Part shown: piece by piece, positions 8,855 to 16,585 of the stretch | Layout of the letters: the number at the start of each line of letters is the position of its first letter | How positions within the stretch are numbered: the first letter of the stretch is position 1 | From: Polyangium sp. 15x6 | Lineage (GTDB): Bacteria; Myxococcota_A; Polyangia; Polyangiales; Polyangiaceae | Assembly: GCF_029960785.1 (NCBI RefSeq) | Contig: NZ_JASBQE010000011.1 | Span: forward strand, 1-64,000 | Length of the DNA: 64,000 bases | Direction: 5' to 3' | Notes under the pieces: generated by a model | The model's input: the letters and a program-made list of their open reading frames with translations, nothing else | Databases searched by the model: none | Told to the model about the DNA's origin: nothing | Translations under genes and position numbers: made by a program

Positions 8855-9316
8855 TCACGACGAGCGCTTTTTCTTCCGCGCCTTCGTGGGCGCGCTCTTC
8901 CGCTTGGCGGCCTTCTTCGGCGGAGGCGCCGCGGCCGCGGGCTCCTTCGTGGACTCGAGCGGCGCCATGTCCTTGAGGATGTCCTTCAAGAGCTTGCGGA
9001 TCGTCCCGCGCCGGAGGTAACGCGTGAGGTCCACGAGCTTCTGGCGATCGCCCTGCTCGGGGAACGTGAGGAGATCGAGCACGTCGACCTCCAGCCGCTC
9101 CGCGAGGACCCTCAGCGTGTGGATCGTGGGCCTCGCGAGCCCTCGCTCCAGGTTCGACAGGTGTCCCTTCGAGCCGAGTTCGCTCTCGAAGGCGAGCTTC
9201 TCCATCGTGAGGCCCTGCTCCTCGCGAAGCTGCCTGATGCGGATACCAACTTGGAGAGCAAACGGATCGGGCTCGCGTCGTCGCGGCATGTGGGCACGGT
9301 ACCCAAAGTCGTGCAC
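8855..9316 (-). CDS. XRE-family HTH regulator with lysine-rich tail
   Basis: A 153-residue protein with a Cro/C1-type helix-turn-helix at about residues 24-78: IRIRQLREEQGLTMEKLA, then HLSNLERGLARPTIHTLRVLAERL. A helical linker follows. The last ~35 residues are almost only Ala, Pro, Lys and Arg (for example KKAAKRKSAPTKARKKKRSS), like a histone H1 or high-mobility-group tail. Such basic tails occur in myxobacterial DNA-binding proteins and would add sequence-independent DNA affinity. The GTG at 9316 has AGGA upstream; an in-frame ATG at 9289 would remove nine residues. It is divergent from the hydrolase-fold gene across a 274-bp gap that must hold both promoters. The target is unknown. Confidence 0.82.
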   Translation of the reverse strand: MHDFGYRAHMPRRREPDPFALQVGIRIRQLREEQGLTMEKLAFESELGSKGHLSNLERGLARPTIHTLRVLAERLEVDVLDLLTFPEQGDRQKLVDLTRYLRRGTIRKLLKDILKDMAPLESTKEPAAAAPPPKKAAKRKSAPTKARKKKRSS

Positions 9317-9590
9317 GGACTGGTTTTCCTAGACAAACTTCGTGCGAGGCCCCGAAAGCCGCCCCGCACGTCCCCATCCGCCCTCGGTTTCCCGCCGTTT
9401 TCGGCGGCCGGCGCGCGCCCGGAGAGCCACCTCGCGCATCCATTGGGAAAGCGCGTACGAGCCGGAGGACCGTGAGCCTTCCGGCCAGGCAGGGATCGGG
9501 CACCAGGCGAAGTCGGTGGTTCGGGCGGACCGGTTCGGGCTCTTCCTGGGGAGAGCTCGGGGCCGGTTCGCGGCGCGAGGAGGGGGACGG

Positions 9591-10382
9591 ATGCTTTCGG
9601 TCGATGTGGCGCACGGGGTGGATGCAGGGATGTTCGTCCGGGACTATCACCCGTCCGCGCGGGGCACTCCGCTCGTGTACTTGCACGGGCTCGCTGGACA
9701 CGGGCTCGTGTTCGAGTCGGTCGCGCTGCACGCGCGGCTCTCCGCGCACCGGCACGTCGTGCCCGATCTGCCCGGGCACGGTCGGAGCGTCCCGGCCCCG
9801 CGGCCGGCGCCGCTCATGGCGTTCGCCGATCACTTCGCCCGGTGGCTCGCGGGTCGCTTCGGCGAGCGCGTCGTGCTCGTCGGACACGGACTCGGCGGGA
9901 CGCTCGGCACGCTCGTCGCCGAGCGGCATCCGGGCCTCGTCCGCGCCGTCGTGGACATCGACGGCCCGAAGACCGTCGACGACTGCGCGAGCCTCCGCCC
10001 CGCCGCGGAGCTGACCCTCACCGACCTCGGCGGACCCGGGATCAGCGCGCTGCGCGACGCGGTGAGGCTCGCCTCGCGGGCCACGACGACGGCCGAGGAG
10101 CCGGGTCGCGTCCCCTGTGACGCGCGCCTGCTCCACGCGTGGGGACGCGAGCTCGTGGCGCTCGCCGAGGACGGATCGCTCGCGTGGCGGCTCGCCCGTT
10201 TGTCCGTGCCCGCGCTCTTCGTCACGGGCAGCCGCGGCGCCGTTTCCCAGCGATCGCTCGAGCGCCTCGCCGAGGCGCGCGTCGTCGTCGCGGAGATGCC
10301 CGACGCGGGCCCGTCGCCCTTCGTCGAACGCCCGCACGAGTTCGCCGCGATCCTCGGCGACTTCCTGCGCTTCAAATCCTGA
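9591..10382 (+). CDS. Alpha/beta-hydrolase-fold protein lacking the catalytic triad
   Basis: A 263-residue protein with clear alpha/beta-hydrolase fold features: LVYLHGLAGHG (oxyanion region), PDLPGHGRS, and the nucleophile-elbow strand VVLVGHGLGG. The nucleophile position, normally Ser in GHSLGG, is Gly100. The acid loop reads VTGSRGAVS, where a GxxD motif is expected. The C-terminal GH(x)nE motif reads DAGPSPFVERPHEF with Pro in place of His. So all three triad positions look replaced, suggesting a non-enzymatic binding or regulatory role. The start is the ATG at 9591, preceded by GAGGAGGGGGACGG. The longer upstream frame lacks a ribosome-binding site. Divergent from the XRE regulator gene. 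Confidence 0.8.
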   Translation: MLSVDVAHGVDAGMFVRDYHPSARGTPLVYLHGLAGHGLVFESVALHARLSAHRHVVPDLPGHGRSVPAPRPAPLMAFADHFARWLAGRFGERVVLVGHGLGGTLGTLVAERHPGLVRAVVDIDGPKTVDDCASLRPAAELTLTDLGGPGISALRDAVRLASRATTTAEEPGRVPCDARLLHAWGRELVALAEDGSLAWRLARLSVPALFVTGSRGAVSQRSLERLAEARVVVAEMPDAGPSPFVERPHEFAAILGDFLRFKS

Positions 10383-10403
10383 CGCGAAAACCTCGGCGAC
10401 GGA

Positions 10404-11942
10404 TCACGCCCGGACGAGCACGACCTCGCGCCCGGCCGGCGTCTTCTCCTTCACGGAGCCGAGCCGCTGCGACACGGGCGAGACGCCCTTGCGCCGGTCG
10501 AACACGACGAGCCAGCCGTTCTCGATCCCGAGCCGCTCGAGCGCCTCGTCGACCTGCGCGAGCCCTTCGGGGATCGGATCCGGGTCGCGGTCTCGACGCA
10601 CCTTCACCACGAGCGCGACCGCGGCTCCGCCCTGACGGATGCACACGTCCATGCGGCCGCGGCCGATCGCGTAGACCCGCTCGATGAGGCCGCCGCTCTT
10701 CACGACGCGGTTCAAGAACGCCGTCAGCACGAGCGGCGAGAGCTCACCGTAGGGCGCGCTGGAGAAGAGCGCGTCGCCGTGACGCCGCCAGAACTCCAGG
10801 AACGCTTCGAGCAGCCGGTCCGCGTCGAGCCGCCCGTCGGGCCCGACCCACGCCGGCTGCCCGACCGGGAACACCGATCGCACCGCGCCCGGCAAAAGGC
10901 GCGCGACGAGCGCGTGGAAGATCGGGTTCGCCAGGGCGACCGTTCCATCGGGCGAACGCTTCACGAGCCCGAGATCGACGCCGCTTCGCATGTCCTCGGC
11001 CGGCGGCTCGCGCGGCGCCTCGGCGAGGATCTGCTCGAGCGCCGCCCGGAGTTTTCCGTCGCGCATGCGATCGCCGATCTCGTCGAGCAGGCCGCCGCGC
11101 CGGTCGAGCAGGAGATCCTTCGCCCGCTCGATGTCCACCGCCGTCAGCGGGCCCTTGCGGCCGTCGGAGCCCTCGATGATCCGCTGCGCGAGCGCGTTCA
11201 CGAGGAACGGATGTCCCTGGGTGAGCTCGTGGACGCGATCGACCGCGCCGGGCAAGAGCTCGAGCCCCGTCCGCTCCTCGAGCCCTTGAAGCAACGTCTC
11301 CACCTCGCTCCGCGTAAAACCCTGGAGTGGGAGGACTTCGGCATCGAGACCGGTCGAGCTCGCGGGCCCGCGGGTGCTCGACGGCGCCTGACCGGCGTCG
11401 AGCTCGCGGGGCTCGCGGACCGAGGCGAAGCCGATCGACCAGGGGAAGGCGCGCGGGCGGCGCGGCTTGCCGGCGCGGATCTGCCGGACGAGCGAGGCGC
11501 GCACCTCCCGGGCCAGGGAGTCGAGGCCGTCGAGGAGGATGACGAGCGGCCGCGGCGCTTCCTGCGAGAACGCCGAGAGCGCGGCGCCGATTCGGTTTCC
11601 CTGGGGCGCGTCGGGCCAGCGCGGGACCGAGACGTCGGCGGGCAGGTAGGCGGCGAGGTCGTAGCGCCACGAGTCGAGCATCGCGAGCTCGGCCGCGTCG
11701 ATGCTCGTCAGCGCGGCGCCGGGCTCGAGCGAGAGCACCGCGGCGACGTACTTGCCTTCACGGTTCAGCACGGAGGCGATGTCGAGCAGCGCGGTCGTCT
11801 TGCCGGTCTGCCTGGGGGCGTGGAGGATGAAGTAACTGCCCTGCTCGATGATTTCCCGGACGCCGGGGACACGGGATAGCGCGGGGACCGTGTGGTGGCG
11901 CGCCGGATCGTTCGGGCCAGCCGTGTTGAAGCGGCGGGACAT
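10404..11942 (-). CDS. AAA-type ATP-binding protein (AAA-ATPase_like group)
   Basis: A 512-residue protein with an N-terminal STAND/AAA-like ATPase module. FNTAGP at residues 5-10 and the Walker A HAPRQTGKTT (41-50, K48) are typical of a family of paralogous ATPases found in many copies in some myxobacteria and cyanobacteria. Walker B is VILLDGLD (134-141). A winged-helix-like segment follows (LTQGHPFLVNALAQRI). The C-terminal ~150 residues (RHGDALFSS, GGLIERVYAIGRGRMDVCIR, VVKVRRDRD, ENGWLVVFDRR) resemble a restriction-endonuclease-like PD-(D/E)xK core: D in the strand of MDVC, VxVK-type motif in LVVKV. The start at 11942 matches family N-termini; the open upstream frame is spurious. Role unknown. 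Confidence 0.72.
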   Translation of the reverse strand: MSRRFNTAGPNDPARHHTVPALSRVPGVREIIEQGSYFILHAPRQTGKTTALLDIASVLNREGKYVAAVLSLEPGAALTSIDAAELAMLDSWRYDLAAYLPADVSVPRWPDAPQGNRIGAALSAFSQEAPRPLVILLDGLDSLAREVRASLVRQIRAGKPRRPRAFPWSIGFASVREPRELDAGQAPSSTRGPASSTGLDAEVLPLQGFTRSEVETLLQGLEERTGLELLPGAVDRVHELTQGHPFLVNALAQRIIEGSDGRKGPLTAVDIERAKDLLLDRRGGLLDEIGDRMRDGKLRAALEQILAEAPREPPAEDMRSGVDLGLVKRSPDGTVALANPIFHALVARLLPGAVRSVFPVGQPAWVGPDGRLDADRLLEAFLEFWRRHGDALFSSAPYGELSPLVLTAFLNRVVKSGGLIERVYAIGRGRMDVCIRQGGAAVALVVKVRRDRDPDPIPEGLAQVDEALERLGIENGWLVVFDRRKGVSPVSQRLGSVKEKTPAGREVVLVRA

Positions 11943-12113
11943 CACCGGAGGATCCCAGGGTGGGGATGGGGCGTCAAGCGAACCCCAAGACGGGCATGGC
12001 TCGCGCTTGAAGGGTTCGCGTGTCGCCCGGCACCGTGATACGCCTGAACATCGAGCCCGGCCCGAGGCCCAGGTGCTCCCGGCATGGCGCTCCGGTGACC
12101 ACACGCGCCTCTC

Positions 12114-13754
12114 GTGTTCGACGTTTCCTCCCTGTGCTGGACCTCTCGTGACGAGGTCGGCGAACGACTCCTCTCCGCCCTCGAACTCCCGGGCTGCGTG
12201 GGCCTTCGTGCCGCGCGCCTCCTCGCGCTCCTCGCGCCGCCGTCGCTCGCGGCTGCGCTGACGCGGATCGCGGCGGATCCCGCGCGCTCCTTCTGGCATC
12301 GCGGCTACGCGCTACGCGCCCTCGCGCGGGCCTCGATCGGTTTACCCGACGAGACGTTCGCGCGCCTGCTCGATGAAGTCCTCGTGGACAACCCCGCGGC
12401 GCCGCTCGCCGAGCTCTTCCCTTTCGCTCGGAGCGGCGCGCGCCTCGCGGCTCTGCTCGCGCGCTTCGATCGGGCGACCCCTGCGGCGCGCCGCGCGTGG
12501 CTCGCGACCATGGGCCGTCTCGCGGACCATCGCTGCGAGGAGATCGAAGCATGGCTCGTCGCGCGCTGGATCGAGGACGTCGCCCGGACGTCCCCCGACG
12601 ACGAGGACGCCTCGCTCGCGGTCTACCTGGCCGAGGACCACCCGGACGTGCTCGACGTGCTCGCGGCCTACTTTCGCGATCGCCCCCAGGACCCCGAGCT
12701 TTTCGAGGACATTCGCCTCTTCCCGGATCTCGCCCATCGTCTCGACGACGAAACACGCGCCGCGGCGGCCGCCGCCCTCGTCCTGCCACGCCGGGACCTT
12801 TTGCGACGTTCGAGCATCGCGGAGCTCCGCCGCGCCGCGCGAAAGGCCGTCCTCGACCATAACTTCGCGCGCTTCTGCCCCATCGACAAACCGCGGACCT
12901 CTTACGGCTATCGTGGCGCCCTCGCTTTCCTGGAAGAGGACGAAAACGGCCCCGCGATGGCAGCCAACCTGCTCGCCCGCGCGCGCCTCCACGAGGCCCT
13001 ACGCGCCGATCTCGGCCTCGTCCTCCATCGACGCAGGCGGCGCGTCGCCGTCCAGTATCTCGAACGGCGCGGCGCCGATCCGGAAAACCTCGAGCTCGCC
13101 CGCGCGCTCCTCCGCGAGATCGCCAAAAACCCCGACACGCGCGACAGAGCCGCGCTCCTCGCCGCGCTCCATTTTCCGGACCCCGAGGCCCGCTTCCTCG
13201 CCCTCGACGTGCTCGACGCCGTCGCCGAAAACGGCCCCACCTTCCGCGCCGCGCTCGAATCCCTCGCCGAGGATCCCGACCCATTCGTTCGTCTCCGCGT
13301 GACCGGCGCCCTCGCGTGTCGTGGCCACGCCTCGCATATGCAAACCCTCGTCGAGGCCGCTCGCGCCTCCGCCAACGCCACCCTCCGCGCCTTGGCGATC
13401 CGGCTCCTCGGCATGCTCGACGAGGCCCGGGACCATTTCGCTCTTTTCGAGCGCGCGCTCCTCGAGGATCACGCCGCCGAGGAACCCGACGGCCCCACGC
13501 CGACCGTCGAGCAAGCAGCCTTCGCCCTCGGCTCCGTCTTCGGCCCCGAGGCCACGACCGCCCTGCTCCGCGGCCTCCTGCTCGCCCCGAGCAACGCCTC
13601 GCTCGACGTCGTCGAAGCCGCGCTCTCCGTCATCCTCGACGAAATGGAAGGCGCGCCCCTCACGACCTCGGCGCGCCGCCAGGAGATCACCCTCCGCGAC
13701 GGCGGACGATGCACCTCCTGGTCGCCTCTTCGCTCACCGGGATGGTGGTGGTGA
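12114..13754 (+). CDS. HEAT-repeat protein
   Basis: A 546-residue, all-helical, Ala/Leu/Arg-rich cytoplasmic protein without signal peptide. Repeating helical pairs with the pattern DPxARxxALxAL can be followed through the chain: LHFPDPEARFLALDVLDA, then LAEDPDPFVRLRVTGALACRG. These are characteristic of HEAT-type solenoids, which bind proteins. No enzymatic motif is visible. Its last 21 bp overlap the 3' end of the convergent gene at 13734-14813, so the final seven codons (LRSPGWWW region) are shared in antisense. Ribosome-binding evidence for the ATG at 12114 is weak and the exact start is uncertain. Confidence 0.72.
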   Translation: MFDVSSLCWTSRDEVGERLLSALELPGCVGLRAARLLALLAPPSLAAALTRIAADPARSFWHRGYALRALARASIGLPDETFARLLDEVLVDNPAAPLAELFPFARSGARLAALLARFDRATPAARRAWLATMGRLADHRCEEIEAWLVARWIEDVARTSPDDEDASLAVYLAEDHPDVLDVLAAYFRDRPQDPELFEDIRLFPDLAHRLDDETRAAAAAALVLPRRDLLRRSSIAELRRAARKAVLDHNFARFCPIDKPRTSYGYRGALAFLEEDENGPAMAANLLARARLHEALRADLGLVLHRRRRRVAVQYLERRGADPENLELARALLREIAKNPDTRDRAALLAALHFPDPEARFLALDVLDAVAENGPTFRAALESLAEDPDPFVRLRVTGALACRGHASHMQTLVEAARASANATLRALAIRLLGMLDEARDHFALFERALLEDHAAEEPDGPTPTVEQAAFALGSVFGPEATTALLRGLLLAPSNASLDVVEAALSVILDEMEGAPLTTSARRQEITLRDGGRCTSWSPLRSPGWWW

Positions 13755-14813
13755 CGGCGGCGGCGCCGCATCCCGCTTGCGGCACGGCCCCATTTCCTTG
13801 AGCACGTCGAGCGGCAGCGCCACGTCCAGCGTGAATCGCCCGTCCCGCGGCTTGACCGTCGCGTAATCGAGCAGCTCCCGCAGCCGCTCGTCGCCCTCGT
13901 CCTCGGCGCCGGCGCGGGCCAGGCTCAAGGCCGCGCCCATCGATTTCGCCAGATCCCTCACGTCCTCCGCGTTCGAACCATTCACGTCCGCCACGATGGC
14001 CACGTCCTCCGACGTGTCCACGTGCAGATCCACGCGGTCGATCGAGGCCCGGAGCATCGCCGCGATCTCGCCTTGCCCCTCGGGCAACATGTCCGCGAGC
14101 TCCTCGGGCGAGATCACCCCGAAAATGTCGCCGTACACCGACCATTCCGGGATCGTCTGCTCCCGCGGCGGGCTCTTCGATTCGAGCCGCTCGATCGCCG
14201 CCTCGATCTCCTTCAGGTCTGCCCCCGCGAGGACGATCTCGTCCCCCCACGTCGCGAACACCCCGCCGCCCTCCGGCTCCTGCCAGATCGAGCCCTTCTC
14301 GCCGAACGAGCGCTTCGGCCAGCCGCTCCTGTCGAACTTCGCCGTGCCCTCCGCGACCGACAGGACCGCCACCTTGCTCGACGACATCGCGATCCGATCG
14401 ATGTCCTTGAAGAGATCGATCCCGAACTGCTCCTTGAACTTGTCCGCGCCGCGTCCGCCGCGCTGATTCTCAGCCTGCCTCTCCAGCATGCAATCGAGCC
14501 AGATCTGCCCGATCGGCGACTCCTTCAGCGCCGCGACCTCGAACACCACCGCGCTCTTGCCCTTCTCCATCGGCAGCGCCACGAGCAGCGGATCTCGCTT
14601 TCGCAGGACGCCCTCCTCCTCCCCGGGCCGCGGCGCCGCGGGCGGCAACGTCCTCCGTTTCCGGTTGCGCTCCTCTTCCCAGGGCTTCGGGAACCGCGGG
14701 AACTCGGCTTTGAGCACCCGCTCGGGCTTCTTGGGTTTGTCCCCCCGCGACATCAAGAACGCCGAGAGCGCCAGGAGCGCGGCGAACGCGACGAGCCAGG
14801 CCACCCGTCTCAT
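13734..14813 (-). CDS. Membrane-anchored hypothetical protein in ABC exporter operon
   Basis: A 359-residue protein with an N-terminal hydrophobic helix (VAWLVAFAALLALSAFL, residues 4-20) that could be a signal anchor. A charged Pro/Arg/Lys segment follows, then a soluble alpha/beta domain and a Pro-rich C-terminus. No catalytic motif is recognised; the domain has repeated acidic segments such as HVDTSEDVAIVADVNGSN. The ATG at 14813 shares one base with the stop codon of the ABC permease gene (TGATG), so it is translationally coupled and probably a partner of the transporter. The open frame upstream of 14813 is antisense to the permease and was not used. Confidence 0.7.
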   Translation of the reverse strand: MRRVAWLVAFAALLALSAFLMSRGDKPKKPERVLKAEFPRFPKPWEEERNRKRRTLPPAAPRPGEEEGVLRKRDPLLVALPMEKGKSAVVFEVAALKESPIGQIWLDCMLERQAENQRGGRGADKFKEQFGIDLFKDIDRIAMSSSKVAVLSVAEGTAKFDRSGWPKRSFGEKGSIWQEPEGGGVFATWGDEIVLAGADLKEIEAAIERLESKSPPREQTIPEWSVYGDIFGVISPEELADMLPEGQGEIAAMLRASIDRVDLHVDTSEDVAIVADVNGSNAEDVRDLAKSMGAALSLARAGAEDEGDERLRELLDYATVKPRDGRFTLDVALPLDVLKEMGPCRKRDAAPPPSPPPSR

Positions 14814-15646
14814 CAGAAATCCTTCCGTTCGAAGAGGTGAATGCCGAGCGAGAGCGCCGCGAGGCCGAAGACCACGAGCCCGAGGAGCAAGCTCGTCAGC
14901 GCGGCGGAATCGACCGGCTGGGCGCCCGCGATCTCCCCGGCCGAACGCGCGAGCGACGAGACCCGCGGCAAGAACAGGGTGATTCCCCGGAAGATCGTGC
15001 GCGAAATCCCCGGATCGAAAAACTCCGAGATCCGCTCCCGCTCCCCGGCCACGATCCCGAGCAGGACCAATGCGCCCCCCGACGCCGCCGAGAGCGCCGC
15101 GCTGCGAGCCGCGATCGCGACCGTCAACATCGCGCCATAAATGGCGGAAAACGTCACGCTGGCGAGCAGCGCCGAGACGATGAGCCGCCCCGAATACACG
15201 CCCGTCTTCACCCCGAAGATCAAGACGAGCCCGCCCGCTCCATAAAGCGCCCCGAGCAGCGCGAGCGCGAGCACGCCGAGGAACGTTCCCACGATGAGCT
15301 CGAATCGCCGCACGGGTAACGAAAGCAGGTGCTCGATCCGCCCCGGCGCGAGCAGGCTCGGGCCGAAATCGGCGCACGCAACCACGCCGAAGAGCAGGCC
15401 CCCGTAAAAGATCAGATACGACGAAGCCACGAACACCGGCCGCAGGGCCAGGTCGGCCGCGCGGATCTGCGTGTTCACCGATTTACCGAAGAACCGCGTC
15501 GCCGCGAGCGCCCCGTCGACGACGTCCATCCGCAAGGAAAGTCCTATCACCACGAGCCCCAGGGTGATCCCCAGGCCGAGCGCGAGGAACCAGCGCCGCG
15601 ACGCCGCCTCGCGCAGGAGGTCTCTGGCCACGACAAACGATTTCAC
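14813..15646 (-). CDS. ABC-2 type transporter permease
   Basis: A 277-residue protein with about six hydrophobic helices. The first is at residues 20-40 (FLALGLGITLGLVVIGLSL), others near 78-95, 118-140, 155-180, 190-203 and 250-270. This is the usual architecture of ABC-2 permeases. SLLAPGRIEHLLSLPVRRFELIVGTFLG between helices two and three matches the conserved region of ABC-2 permeases, where LLSLPVsR precedes the third helix. The start ATG overlaps the end of the ATP-binding gene by four bases (ATGA). With that gene it should form an exporter; the substrate is unknown. Confidence 0.82.
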   Translation of the reverse strand: MKSFVVARDLLREAASRRWFLALGLGITLGLVVIGLSLRMDVVDGALAATRFFGKSVNTQIRAADLALRPVFVASSYLIFYGGLLFGVVACADFGPSLLAPGRIEHLLSLPVRRFELIVGTFLGVLALALLGALYGAGGLVLIFGVKTGVYSGRLIVSALLASVTFSAIYGAMLTVAIAARSAALSAASGGALVLLGIVAGERERISEFFDPGISRTIFRGITLFLPRVSSLARSAGEIAGAQPVDSAALTSLLLGLVVFGLAALSLGIHLFERKDF

Positions 15647-16572
15647 GCGTGTCCCCGCTCCCCTCCCTGGCCGAGCGCCTCCGCCAGCACGTCCTCGAGA
15701 TCCCGCACGTCGTGCGTGAGCCCCACGAGCCGCGCCCCGGTGCGCCGCGCTCGATCGAGCAGATCGTTCAATGCCGTAGGATCCGGCGCATCCACCACGA
15801 ACACCCCGTCGCCCTCCCCCGGCCGAAAGCCGAGCGCCTCGAGCGCCGCTGCGTCGAGCGGCGGGGCAAACCGCACGCGATACCGCGTCTCGCTCCCGCA
15901 GAGCGCCTCGATCGGCCCTTCCCGGAGGAGCCGCCCGCCCGAGAGAATGCCGATCCGATCGCAGACGCGCTCCGTCTCCGAAAGCAGGTGCGAATTCAGG
16001 AACAGCGTCGCGCCCCGCGCCCGCTCCTCCGCGAGGATCCGCCGGATCTCGGCCCGGCCGAGCGGATCGACGCCGTCCGTCGGCTCGTCGAGCACGAGCA
16101 ACATCGGCCCGCCGAGCAGCGCCGCCGCGAGCCCGAGCCGCTGCCGCATTCCCTTGGAAAAACCCCCGATCCGCCGCCCCTCCTCCCCGGAGAGCCCCAC
16201 CCGCCCGATCTGCCGCCGCACCTCGTCGTCGGCTTCGGAGATCCCTTTCAATCGCGCCACGCTCGCCAGGAATTGCACGGGCGTGAACGCGTGCGGCAAA
16301 AAGAGACGCTCGGGCAGATAGCCGATCTTCGCGCGCGCCGACGGATCCTCCGGGTCCTTGCCGAGGACCCGCACGACGCCCGCGCTCGGCCGCACGACGC
16401 CGAGCAGCGCCTTGATGAACGTGGTTTTTCCCGCGCCATTGAGCCCGATCAGACCAAACGCCGCGCCCTCGGAGATCGCGAGATCGAGCCCCGCGAGCGC
16501 CTCCTTCCCCGCGCCCCGTGAAAAACCCCCGCCGTACGTTTTACGGAGCCCCCGGGCCTCGATGGCCAGCAT
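15643..16572 (-). CDS. ABC transporter ATP-binding protein
   Basis: A 309-residue ATPase subunit of an ABC-2 exporter. Walker A is GLNGAGKTT, preceded by EGAAFGLIG. The signature motif is FSKGMRQRLGLAAALLG and Walker B is MLLVLDEPTDGVDP. The switch His is in LFLNSHLLSE. The C-terminal ~80 residues form the regulatory extension typical of CcmA/NatA-type exporters. The ATG at 16572 gives the usual start (MLAIEARGLRKTYGG), and the longer open frame was rejected. The last four bases overlap the permease start. With the permease and the anchored protein it forms a three-gene operon. Confidence 0.9.
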   Translation of the reverse strand: MLAIEARGLRKTYGGGFSRGAGKEALAGLDLAISEGAAFGLIGLNGAGKTTFIKALLGVVRPSAGVVRVLGKDPEDPSARAKIGYLPERLFLPHAFTPVQFLASVARLKGISEADDEVRRQIGRVGLSGEEGRRIGGFSKGMRQRLGLAAALLGGPMLLVLDEPTDGVDPLGRAEIRRILAEERARGATLFLNSHLLSETERVCDRIGILSGGRLLREGPIEALCGSETRYRVRFAPPLDAAALEALGFRPGEGDGVFVVDAPDPTALNDLLDRARRTGARLVGLTHDVRDLEDVLAEALGQGGERGHA

Positions 16573-16585
16573 GGCCGAGACCCTA

